Assembly (NCBI GenBank): GCA_002720855.1
Contig: PBIN01000014.1
Location: forward strand, 186,001 to 250,000
DNA from: Rhodospirillaceae bacterium
GTDB taxonomy: Bacteria > Pseudomonadota > Alphaproteobacteria > MPNO01 > UBA2964
Reading direction: 5' to 3'
Length of the DNA: 64,000 nucleotides
Under the pieces are notes generated by a model. It was given only the letters and a program-made list of their open reading frames with translations, did not search any database and was not told the DNA's origin. The position numbers and the translations under genes are program-made. Below are positions 19,301-25,938 of the stretch, in pieces; position 1 is the stretch's first letter; the number at the start of each line of letters is the position of its first letter.

Positions 19301-19578
19301 AGAAACTTTGGCCTCGTCTTGCCCGGGGTGAAAAAGGCATCTTTGTACGATCGATGTTGCAGGACGATGAGCGTCATGCCCGCGACGTGATTAAGAGCAA
19401 GTTTGAGGACGACGACAATTTCCGAAAATACGTGCAACGTTATCTGGACCACTTTGGACGATTGCTCAACGAAGCCAATGAAAGCGATCCTGAGAATCTT
19501 CTAAGCTCCACCTTCTTGTCCGCGGATATCGGCAAGCTGTATCTTGTACTCGCCCGATCCGTGGGACGGCTCAACTGA
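16336..19578 (+). CDS. TipN-like polarity protein: two membrane helices plus giant coiled coil
   Basis: A 1080-residue protein. Two N-terminal membrane helices (about 15-35 and 48-70, ending PLAFLWLVMAYIGRG) precede roughly 900 residues of continuous heptad-rich helix. This helix is built of degenerate units of about 30 residues with recurring SERA/SEQA and RRQ/LREQ patterns. A distinct C-terminal domain (about 950-1080, from FDARRDMFLRASRFI to FLSADIGKLYLVLAR) has the conserved look of the alphaproteobacterial TipN family. TipN marks the new pole and helps place the flagellum in Caulobacter. Gene preceded by a TATAAT promoter and a hairpin leader. Sequence identity to TipN was not tested. 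Confidence 0.72.
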   Translation: MNFRFLSKGRLNTSALVAYAITLIWLALTAIYLQSSIGWPNILTLLPHEIGVLITGIFTPLAFLWLVMAYIGRGAVLRETAESLRSELGRLTYPAEDAEERVQEIADSLRRQAQELSSVSERAVSQARYLHDGLHRQTEQLDVVAAKLSERAGVVQNSVGTQIQELETVSNAVLGKLEATGQSFAGQIEAMGPGAEDAADRVRAAADSVHNHTDSVLSNFGQITAGIDETDERLTRQAEKLGDQSDSAIARVNEVSETLREHADGLNETATQALERAKELGDTFRQQSVTLVSGLKQAVSSVDDVSENFRQRTEQLMAGARTTVTQVHDTVEAFREEAVSLGDGAEKTVARIRQAGEEIHAVGDEFAGEADRLSQASVRKITDAGNALVRQGEAISAAADRSIEQAKAQMDEIAAGMVSHSTSLAKEQHGLAEQTRERLEVLTSELRGHAAEMNAIVEKSGAAAFDKVEEIGGSFRRQSDRMAEDAERTSVLIEARTEEVSALLRQHVDSLSVASETAAEAVRTKADDVAAILREQLQLFSQVADETSNAAAERTREVQKLLRTHIEESAELTSDAAQRVFARLTEVSEAMRQEATALSTMSEQVAGEITVKVREMDETLQTESAAMIAASNSATEQVVTKADEVTAALRRQTDEFAATSERVAAQAAARVKVVGAALTKQSGDLDDVSIRSAERGEEIGALLEKRTADLSSAVDTVVQRTTVVGTTFVDQAEKLVVASEQAASHSDKIRALVGEQAEALDRVAGQMVRRTEEISKSTELELERLTGMAERAVERSNTMNQTIGARTTDLADASRETVECLTIVSNALQAQARAMIEASTKAAADVTNVIAALKDESGALETSASVAEERVEAIGRMFRTETQELASASEQAARQVDTVRQSLQRHSSEMSSAMDRAADQATQVGAVFSEQANELARAADNADKQAKLVRQNTFDARRDMFLRASRFIIEDLNSTAIDLNRLLDEVGSQKLWPRLARGEKGIFVRSMLQDDERHARDVIKSKFEDDDNFRKYVQRYLDHFGRLLNEANESDPENLLSSTFLSADIGKLYLVLARSVGRLN

Positions 19579-19624
19579 CTTTCGAAATCGCCCACCTGTA
19601 AATCGGCTCTAACGGAGACCCAAC

Positions 19625-20809
19625 GTGCACGCGCTGCTCCTAACGATTTTTATCGATACGGTAGGCTTTGGCATCATCCTGCCACTCTTGCCATATTTTG
19701 CTGAGAGGTTTGGAGCGAGCCCATTGCAGGTCACGCTCCTGGCGACGGTCTTTTCATTTTCCCAATTCGTATTCGCGCCACTCTGGGGTCGGCTCAGCGA
19801 CCGTATCGGTCGCCGTCCCATCATTCTGATTACCCTGGCGGGGATGTTCCTCGGCTATCTGGCGCTTACGGTTACGGATTCGCTATTAATGCTTTTCCTG
19901 GCGCGGGGCTTTATTGGATCGATGGCTGCCAATTCCGGAGTGATTCAGGCTTTCATAGCCGATATCACAACTACAGAAGCCCGCGCCGGTGCCATGGCAA
20001 AGGTCGGAGCGGCAAACGGGCTTGGTTTTATTGTCGGACCGGCAATCGGTGGGTTGTTTGCGGGTTCTGATCCGGTTAATCCCAATCTCGCATTGCCGTT
20101 TATAATTGCCGCCAGCCTTTCCGGTTTTGCCTTTTGCATCGCCTGCATACAGGTGAGGGAAACCGTTTCGGTGGAGATCCAGAAAGAAGCAGCTGAAGGC
20201 CAGAGGTCACTGGGCCGCGTGTTTCTAGAGGCCGTTCGCATTCCGCAGCTCGCCCTTCTTTTTGTCGTTGTGATGATGACACCCTTTGTTTTTTCGGGGA
20301 TTGAGACGACATTCGTTCTCTGGTCCGAGCGCATGCTTGGTTGGGGACCACTGCAGAATGGATGGATTTATACTTTTATGGGGTTAACTGCCGCTGCGAC
20401 GCAATGGTTGCTCGTTGGCAGGTTGACCCGTCGCTTTGGCGAACACCGCCTGATTTGCACCGGGGCCGTGATGATTTTTATTGGCTCCCTGATTCTTCCC
20501 TTTATGACCGGCACGTTTGGGCTCTGTGTCGCCTTTGGCTTTATTGTATTTGGCGTCAGTATCAACAATCCTTCTTTTTCAAGTCTTGTTTCAAAATATG
20601 CTCACGCAAGTGAGCGCGGCAGTTTGTTGGGGTTGTCGCAATCCTGTTCGGCGATGGCACGCATTACCGGACCGGCCTGGGCGGGCTTTGCTTTCGGTGA
20701 GTATGGGCCGGATTGGCCGTTTCTGTCGGGTGCAGCAGTGATGGTTGTCATGTTCGTTCTCGCTACGCGCGTGAAACCGGCGGCCGGAACTGACAAGGCC
20801 TCTAAATAG
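19625..20809 (+). CDS. MFS transporter, tetracycline-resistance-like (DHA1) subgroup
   Basis: A 394-residue, 12-helix major facilitator. Helix 1 reads FIDTVGFGIILPLLPYF, and the loop 2-3 signature is GRLSDRIGRRPII, both typical of the TCR/TetA-like DHA1 group. A second RFGEHR loop opens the C-terminal half. It is likely a proton-driven exporter of a small hydrophobic molecule; the substrate is unknown and drug resistance should not be assumed. The GTG start has a GGAG site 8 bases upstream. It follows the TipN-like gene by 46 bases but is probably functionally unrelated. Confidence 0.87.
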   Translation: MHALLLTIFIDTVGFGIILPLLPYFAERFGASPLQVTLLATVFSFSQFVFAPLWGRLSDRIGRRPIILITLAGMFLGYLALTVTDSLLMLFLARGFIGSMAANSGVIQAFIADITTTEARAGAMAKVGAANGLGFIVGPAIGGLFAGSDPVNPNLALPFIIAASLSGFAFCIACIQVRETVSVEIQKEAAEGQRSLGRVFLEAVRIPQLALLFVVVMMTPFVFSGIETTFVLWSERMLGWGPLQNGWIYTFMGLTAAATQWLLVGRLTRRFGEHRLICTGAVMIFIGSLILPFMTGTFGLCVAFGFIVFGVSINNPSFSSLVSKYAHASERGSLLGLSQSCSAMARITGPAWAGFAFGEYGPDWPFLSGAAVMVVMFVLATRVKPAAGTDKASK

Positions 20810-20829
20810 CAAAATAATAGGGAATTGAC

Positions 20830-20849
20830 GGGCAGTTTTGCTGCCCTTT
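20830..20849 (+). terminator. Possible intrinsic terminator after the MFS gene
   Basis: The stem GGGCAG / CTGCCC (20830-20835 and 20841-20846) has a TTTTG loop and a short TTTCT tail. It separates the transporter from rpmB. The U-tract is short. Confidence 0.5.
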
Positions 20850-20940
20850 CTCCTTGACGTAGCGCCCCGACATTATTAAAAAGCGCGGTCCCCGGCGCTT
20901 GTGCCTGGGCAATCGTGTTTTATCTGTCTGGACGAAGAAA

Positions 20941-21231
20941 ATGTCACGCCGATGCAGCATATCAGGTAAGGGTGTCCTTGCCGGCAATAACGTCAGTCAC
21001 GCGCACAACAAGACACGACGTCGTTTCCTGCCAAACATCCAGGTATCTTCGATGCCCTCTGAGGCACTTGGTTGCTCGGTGAAACTCAAGCTATCCACCC
21101 AGACAATCCGGACGATCGAAAAAAACGGCGGTATTGATGCGTATTTGCTGTCCACATCCAACAGCAAGCTCACCGAAGAAGCGCAACGATTGAAGCGCAA
21201 GATCAAGAAAGCAACAGTCGCCGCCAGCTAA
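20941..21231 (+). CDS. rpmB: 50S ribosomal protein L28
   Basis: A 96-residue basic protein of the large ribosomal subunit. It begins [24 protein letters not shown] in the family manner, followed by TRRRFLPN and a Lys-rich C-terminal helix. The start at 20941 is chosen by this match; the frame is open a little further upstream but without homology. It carries no CXXC zinc pair (only single cysteines). It appears monocistronic, with a TTGACG-type -35 near 20854 as a weak promoter candidate. Convergent with the J-domain gene. Confidence 0.96.
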   Translation: MSRRCSISGKGVLAGNNVSHAHNKTRRRFLPNIQVSSMPSEALGCSVKLKLSTQTIRTIEKNGGIDAYLLSTSNSKLTEEAQRLKRKIKKATVAAS

Positions 21232-21234
21232 AAT

Positions 21235-21248
21235 CTGCCAGCCGGCAG
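21235..21248 (+). terminator. Weak hairpin after rpmB
   Basis: CTGCC (21235-21239) and GGCAG (21244-21248) pair over an AGCC loop, 3 bases after the rpmB stop. Only TT follows, so termination is uncertain. Confidence 0.3.
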
Positions 21249-21277
21249 TTCTCATCTGTGAATTTTATTGGACGACG

Positions 21278-21862
21278 TTATATATCGTCGCATGCCATTA
21301 GGGCCGAATAGGCGCGGTTAATTATTTTCAGGCGCTCTTCCGCTTTTTGGTCTCCCCGATGGGTGTCCGGGTGGTTCTTTTTGACCAGGGCTTTGTAGCG
21401 TTCCTTGATGTCCTCCTTTGTTACCGGCGCATCAAGGTTAAAAATGGCCAGTGCCTCGGCTTCTACCGACCCTGGTCTTGGCCGCCATCCTGCTTCCTCC
21501 GGTTGCCCGGTGCGTATTCGCTCCTGATCCCAGTTGTCGGCACCAAAGACCCCGTAATCGACATTCGATGGGTCATTTGTTCCAGCCCTGCTGCCAAGCG
21601 GCCATGTTGGCCGCCACCAGGTTGTATCAGCACGCAACTGTTTTTCAATTTCACCCTGTGAAAGGCCTGCATAAAAATTCCACCGCGCGTTATAGGCGCG
21701 GACATGTTCAAGGCAGAACCAAAAGTAACTATTCAGATCGTCTCTCGATTTTGGCGCACGAAACTCACCATGCCCTCGACATTCCGGCGCATCGCAAAGC
21801 CGAACGCCGTTCTCTATACGAGGTGCGCTTAAGACATCCAGAATTTGTTCGCGTTTTTTCAC
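21278..21862 (-). CDS. J-domain (DnaJ-type) co-chaperone protein
   Basis: A 194-residue protein with a C-terminal J domain (about 136-192). The HPD tripeptide at 164-166 (KKNHPDTHRG) stimulates an Hsp70 ATPase. The N-terminal half has a C-x4-C-x21-C-x2-H pattern (CDAPEC ... CLEH) that could bind zinc, plus FRAPKSRDDLNSYFWFCLEHVRAYN, which is conserved in alphaproteobacterial relatives. The start is a GTG at 21862, since the upstream TTG (21949) would overlap the DUF2889 gene by 31 bases and adds unusual sequence. The client is unknown. It probably shares a transcript with DUF2889. Confidence 0.82.
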   Translation of the reverse strand: MKKREQILDVLSAPRIENGVRLCDAPECRGHGEFRAPKSRDDLNSYFWFCLEHVRAYNARWNFYAGLSQGEIEKQLRADTTWWRPTWPLGSRAGTNDPSNVDYGVFGADNWDQERIRTGQPEEAGWRPRPGSVEAEALAIFNLDAPVTKEDIKERYKALVKKNHPDTHRGDQKAEERLKIINRAYSALMACDDI

Positions 21863-21918
21863 GCAATCAGTATGGGCAGGCGTTTCCCGACATACAAGAA
21901 AATTGGCGTAATAAGATG

Positions 21919-22476
21919 TTACGGCGTCCCTGTATAAAGATGCGGCCAACGCTTTTTGACCACTTCGCTGTCGCTTGCCATCGCATGACAGGTATTTACC
22001 TGGTACGGCATATCGCTTGATTTCTCATCTTCGACAGCATTCCTCCGCCCGGCTTCTCGTTTCACTGTTTTGTAACCGATTGTCCCTATAGGCCGTAAGA
22101 GATCGACCATATGGATGCATCCTTTCGCACCCCCGAAAAAGTCACGTATTTTTCTATTCCAGCCTGGTCCGATTTTCTCCCCTTCGAGTTTCTGAAATGC
22201 GGCAGCGATGCCAGGGCAGATAGCGTACGGCGTACCGTCCATGACGGCATCGACTTCAGTAATCGTAACGGTCTCATCAAGGGTCAGCCGGATCCACATA
22301 TCATGGATCGGAACGCCCGGTTCGATGGTCCCGCGGTATTCGTTGTCAAAAGCATAGGCTGACGTGTCGGTTAAATTTCCTTCGACGTCCCATTGGCCGT
22401 CCGTGCGGCGATAGCTGGAGACCTCGATCGCCCGGGTTTGAATGGGTTCCCGATCAGCGGCAGGAGAAAGCGGCAT
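21919..22476 (-). CDS. DUF2889 family protein
   Basis: A 185-residue soluble protein with the DUF2889 pattern: MPLSPAADREPIQTRAIE at the start, DGQWDVEGNLTDTSAYAF, GVPIHDMWIRLTLD, then CPGIAAAFQKLEGEKIGPGW and GGAKGCIHMVDLL. Several His, Cys and Asp residues are conserved in the family. No reaction has been assigned as far as I know. The last 30 residues continue past the usual end of the domain. AAAGGT precedes the ATG. It lies directly upstream of the J-domain gene on the same strand. Confidence 0.85.
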   Translation of the reverse strand: MPLSPAADREPIQTRAIEVSSYRRTDGQWDVEGNLTDTSAYAFDNEYRGTIEPGVPIHDMWIRLTLDETVTITEVDAVMDGTPYAICPGIAAAFQKLEGEKIGPGWNRKIRDFFGGAKGCIHMVDLLRPIGTIGYKTVKREAGRRNAVEDEKSSDMPYQVNTCHAMASDSEVVKKRWPHLYTGTP

Positions 22477-22517
22477 TTCATTACCTTTCTTATTAAGAAT
22501 GATAGGCCGTGCAGTAA

Positions 22518-23819
22518 TTATTCCGCGACGGCCTCGACCTCTGTTTTTTCAGTTTGGTTCGGTGGCGTAATGTGTATGAGCGCCAGCCTGTTTTTTCGTC
22601 GGCTTATGATCTGAAAACGATACCCCTCGTAAGTAAACATTTGGCCCTCGTCGGGAATAACCCGGCCAATCTGGATCACCAGACCGGCGATCGTTGCGGC
22701 ATCGTCATCCGGCAGTTCCCAGTCGAGACGCCGGTTCAAATCCCGAATGGTGACCCGCCCATCGACAAGAAACGTTCCGTCACTTTGGGGCCGCACGCCC
22801 ATGGGAACCTCGTCATGCTCATCAGCAATATCACCAACAATCTCTTCCAAAATATCTTCGAGTGTCACGACGCCCATTAACGAGCCATATTCGTCAACAA
22901 CGAGGGCGAAATGTTCATGCCGGCGACGAAAGGCCTGAAGTTGATCATGCAGTGACGTCGATTCGGGGATAAACCAGGGCGGTGCCGCGACTGAATCGAT
23001 ATCGATTAAATCGAGCTTCCCCTGATTGGCATGAACATGAAGCAACAGCACTTTTGCATGGATCACGCCAACAATATTGTCAGGCTCACCGCGCCATAGC
23101 GGTATTCGGGTATAAGGGCTGCTGACAACCTGATTTACGATATAGCTAGCGGGCTGGTCGGCATCTATCATGACGATGTCCTGCCGATGATGCATCACCT
23201 CGCCAACATTGACGTCTGAAAGATCAAGGATCGAGCGCAACATGATCCGCTCGCGCTGTACGGAAGGTTCATTGCCCATATGGAGATCAATTGCACCGAG
23301 CAATGTTTCTTGTGCAGCAGTACGCTCATCATTGGCGCCAAAGTTTACGCCGAATGGTTTGAAGGTTGCGACAATCAAAACATTAATTGTATGTGTGATT
23401 GGAGAGAGGACTGCCACGACGTAGCGGAACATTGGTGCCACAAGCAGCGCTACGCGATCCGCGTTATGGAAGGCATAGGTCTTTGGCATGACCTCGCCAA
23501 AGATCAGGACGAGGACCGTCATCGCAATGGTCGCGTAAATAACGCCAGTCTCGCCGAAAATTCCGATTAAAATGCTGGTGGCCAGCGCTGACGCAAGAAT
23601 ATTGACCAGATTGTTCCCAAGAAGAATGGCGCCGAGAAGCTTATCTCTGTTTGAAAACAGTTTGGTAACGATGCTGGCGCGCCGATTGCCGCGTTTTTGC
23701 AGGAGATGCATGCGTGGGCGCGAAGCGGCGGTTAAAGCAGTTTCCGATCCCGAAAATACTCCGGAAAGAATGAGAAGAACGACTATGCCGCCAATAGTGG
23801 CGAGTGTTTCGGTTTCCAT
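22518..23819 (-). CDS. CNNM/CorC (HlyC) family membrane protein
   Basis: A 433-residue protein with a DUF21/CNNM transmembrane domain (residues about 5-190, four helices, starting IGGIVVLLILSGVFSGSETALTAA). A CBS-domain pair follows (about 205-335, with MHHRQDIVMIDAD and FALVVDEYGSLMGVVTLEDILEEIVG). A CorC_HlyC domain closes the protein (about 345-425). The family is linked to magnesium and cobalt resistance or efflux. A hemolysin label on relatives is historical and not supported. It is separated by 41 bases from DUF2889. Confidence 0.9.
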   Translation of the reverse strand: METETLATIGGIVVLLILSGVFSGSETALTAASRPRMHLLQKRGNRRASIVTKLFSNRDKLLGAILLGNNLVNILASALATSILIGIFGETGVIYATIAMTVLVLIFGEVMPKTYAFHNADRVALLVAPMFRYVVAVLSPITHTINVLIVATFKPFGVNFGANDERTAAQETLLGAIDLHMGNEPSVQRERIMLRSILDLSDVNVGEVMHHRQDIVMIDADQPASYIVNQVVSSPYTRIPLWRGEPDNIVGVIHAKVLLLHVHANQGKLDLIDIDSVAAPPWFIPESTSLHDQLQAFRRRHEHFALVVDEYGSLMGVVTLEDILEEIVGDIADEHDEVPMGVRPQSDGTFLVDGRVTIRDLNRRLDWELPDDDAATIAGLVIQIGRVIPDEGQMFTYEGYRFQIISRRKNRLALIHITPPNQTEKTEVEAVAE

Positions 23820-23876
23820 TAATGGCTATCCTGACCTGCGTGAATTATAGGGCCAATTTCATTCAATTACAGGTTT

Positions 23877-24998
23877 TCATGCTGCGATTGCGTCATCCAG
23901 CATGGCTTCAACCAACGCAAGATCGACATCCGACGTGATAAAGGAGTCACCAATTCCGCGCGGAAGGATGAAGGTCATTTTACCATCGCGGACTTTTTTG
24001 TCCTTTGCCATGTGGCTGAGCAGCGCATCGCATTTCCAGGACTGCCCGGCAATATTCGTCGGGTCGACTGGAAGGCCGACAACATTGAGGTGTTTTCGGA
24101 CACGTGCGGCGTCTTCTGTGGAACACAGGCCCATCCTTGCCGACAGATCGAAGGCCATCGTCATCCCGATGGAAACCGCTTCGCCGTGGAGCAATTTGTC
24201 GCCGAAACCCGTTTCAGCTTCAAGCGCATGGCCGAAAGTGTGTCCGAGGTTAAGCAGAGCCCTGCTGCCGCTTTCTTTCTCATCTTGTGCGACTATCGAA
24301 GCCTTGGCGCTGCAACTCGTAACGATGGCTTTACGCCGTAATTCTTCATCACCTTCGATGAGGGAGTGACCGTTCTCTTCCAGCCATTCGAAAAATGGTC
24401 GGTCACCAAGTAGTCCATATTTTACAATTTCTGAATATCCGGCCAAAAGCTCCCGCCGTGGTAATGTGTCGAGCACCGTTGTATCGGCAAGTACCAGGCG
24501 TGGTTGATAAAAACTACCGACAAGGTTTTTTCCGTGCTGCGTATTGATACCCGTTTTGCCTCCAACGGAACTATCTACCTGCGCAAGAAGCGTTGTCGGA
24601 ATCTGGATGAAATCAATACCTCTCAACAGAACACTGGCGGCAAAGCCAGTAATGTCGCCGATGACACCGCCGCCGAGCGCAATGAGGCAGGAACGCCGCT
24701 CAATGCCGGTATCCAATATGTCATTAAGAAGTTCACAAAAACCCTCATAACTCTTTGTGTTTTCGCCTGCCGGAAGCAGAATTGTTTTGCTGGTTATGTT
24801 TGCCTCTTGAAGCGATTTGACAATGTTCTCCAGATGGAGTTCGGCAACATTGACATCCGTAACGATTATTGCTGGATCGCGCTTTACAAATTGTGGAATG
24901 TGCTCGCCCGCATTGGGGATCAAATTCGCACCAACAATAATGTCGTAGCTTCGATCATTGAGGTCGACCCGAAGAGTTTCCGAATTTGTCATCATCAT
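23877..24998 (-). CDS. aroB: 3-dehydroquinate synthase
   Basis: A 373-residue NAD- and metal-dependent enzyme converting DAHP to 3-dehydroquinate, step 2 of the shikimate pathway. Signatures are LPAGENTKSYE, ALGGGVIGDITGFAAS, the active-site IQIPTTLLAQVDSSVGGKTGIN, and metal-binding GHTFGHALE and HGEAVSIGM. The start ATG (24998) overlaps the aroK stop by four bases (ATGA), so translation is coupled. Three ATGs in a row make the exact first residue uncertain by two. Full length. Confidence 0.97.
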   Translation of the reverse strand: MMMTNSETLRVDLNDRSYDIIVGANLIPNAGEHIPQFVKRDPAIIVTDVNVAELHLENIVKSLQEANITSKTILLPAGENTKSYEGFCELLNDILDTGIERRSCLIALGGGVIGDITGFAASVLLRGIDFIQIPTTLLAQVDSSVGGKTGINTQHGKNLVGSFYQPRLVLADTTVLDTLPRRELLAGYSEIVKYGLLGDRPFFEWLEENGHSLIEGDEELRRKAIVTSCSAKASIVAQDEKESGSRALLNLGHTFGHALEAETGFGDKLLHGEAVSIGMTMAFDLSARMGLCSTEDAARVRKHLNVVGLPVDPTNIAGQSWKCDALLSHMAKDKKVRDGKMTFILPRGIGDSFITSDVDLALVEAMLDDAIAA

Positions 24999-25561
24999 GC
25001 AGTCGTTTCAGCACAGTTGTCTGATGAAATCATATTTTTCAAAGATGTTATCGCCTGCTCTACGGTTACATCGGGAGACTCCCGGCCGCTGTCAATCGTA
25101 ATATCCGCTTGTTCGTATGCCGGATAGCGTTCAACGATCAATTTTTCTAACTTTTCCCGGGGATCAGTATTTTTCAGAAGCGGCCTGTCGTCGCGTCGGC
25201 TCGTTCGGCTTACCAACAAATCAATGTCGGCGCGAATCCATATTGAAGTTGCCGTCCCCTTGATCAGAGCCCTCGTCTCGTTGTCAACAAACGCACCACC
25301 CCCTGTAGCCAATACATGGACGGGGTCATTCAGAAGGCGCGCGATAACCCGCTTTTCACCATCGCGAAAGGCCGCTTCGCCATACAAATTAAAGATGTCG
25401 GAAATTGAGCAACCGGCAGCTTTTTCGATTTCGTCGTCAGCGTCCACGAAAGGCAGACTGAGGCGTTTGGCAAGCCTTTGCCCAATGCATGTTTTACCGG
25501 CACCCATCAACCCCACAAGGACGATAGTCTTCCGTATTTGTTCTAGCTCTTTAGTGCTCAT
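24995..25561 (-). CDS. aroK: Shikimate kinase
   Basis: A 188-residue P-loop kinase that phosphorylates shikimate with ATP. Walker A is GLMGAGKTCIG, the substrate-binding DADDEIE follows, then FRDGEKRVI, and ATGGGAFV is the shikimate-binding GGG motif. RPLLKNTDP is in the lid region. It forms an overlapping two-gene unit with aroB, the usual alphaproteobacterial order. The N-terminal 10 residues are a short extension. Confidence 0.97.
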   Translation of the reverse strand: MSTKELEQIRKTIVLVGLMGAGKTCIGQRLAKRLSLPFVDADDEIEKAAGCSISDIFNLYGEAAFRDGEKRVIARLLNDPVHVLATGGGAFVDNETRALIKGTATSIWIRADIDLLVSRTSRRDDRPLLKNTDPREKLEKLIVERYPAYEQADITIDSGRESPDVTVEQAITSLKNMISSDNCAETTA

Positions 25562-25800
25562 TGCTCGGTCGACAAATATAAAGCCTGCGATGCTTACCCG
25601 TCATGCGAAAGAAACGTGACCCGCATATTGCCCAAAATTCGCCACCTTTAGACGTTATCCACCTTAAACTATGCAAATATAAGATGGATTCTGCTTCGTG
25701 TCGCGTTGAATTATATGGCATCGATTCACCGCGACATGATAAACGGAGAGGAAGATAAACTTGTCCGCTGAAAAAACCCGTCTAAGGCTTGGCGTTGAAG

Positions 25801-25938
25801 ATGCGATTGACCATTATTATATTGGTGTTTCTGGTGGTCCTGATTTTAGGCGGGGGAGGGTTCCTTGCGATGTGGGACATTCCGGCACCGTCCTCAAAGA
25901 TTGAAAAGACTATTCCTGATGAACGGTTTCCGCGCTAA
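25801..25938 (+). CDS. Small single-pass membrane protein (45 aa)
   Basis: This short frame encodes MRLTIIILVFLVVLILGGG, a single hydrophobic helix, then a polar tail containing WDIPAPSSKIEK and PDERFPR. The pattern (N-terminal anchor, short exposed tail with Trp and Pro) looks like a real protein, and I believe similar small proteins occur near xerD in relatives; this was not checked. Its 3' end overlaps the next gene's start by 20 bases. A competing out-of-frame reading (TTG at 25761, 47 codons) has the stronger ribosome site. Function unknown. Confidence 0.6.
   Translation: MRLTIIILVFLVVLILGGGGFLAMWDIPAPSSKIEKTIPDERFPR

Noticed and set aside
16336-19578. DNA-level tandem repeat array in the coiled-coil gene
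   Set aside because: The repeats are visible only in the protein as degenerate heptads; the DNA is not repeated closely enough.
22730-22750. T-arm-like GGTTCAAATCCC string suggesting a tRNA
   Set aside because: It lies inside the corC coding sequence on the opposite strand, with no acceptor stem, D-arm or anticodon arm around it.
22518-23819. Hemolysin
   Set aside because: The HlyC/TlyC label is a historical name for CNNM/CorC proteins; the domains are membrane DUF21, CBS and CorC_HlyC.
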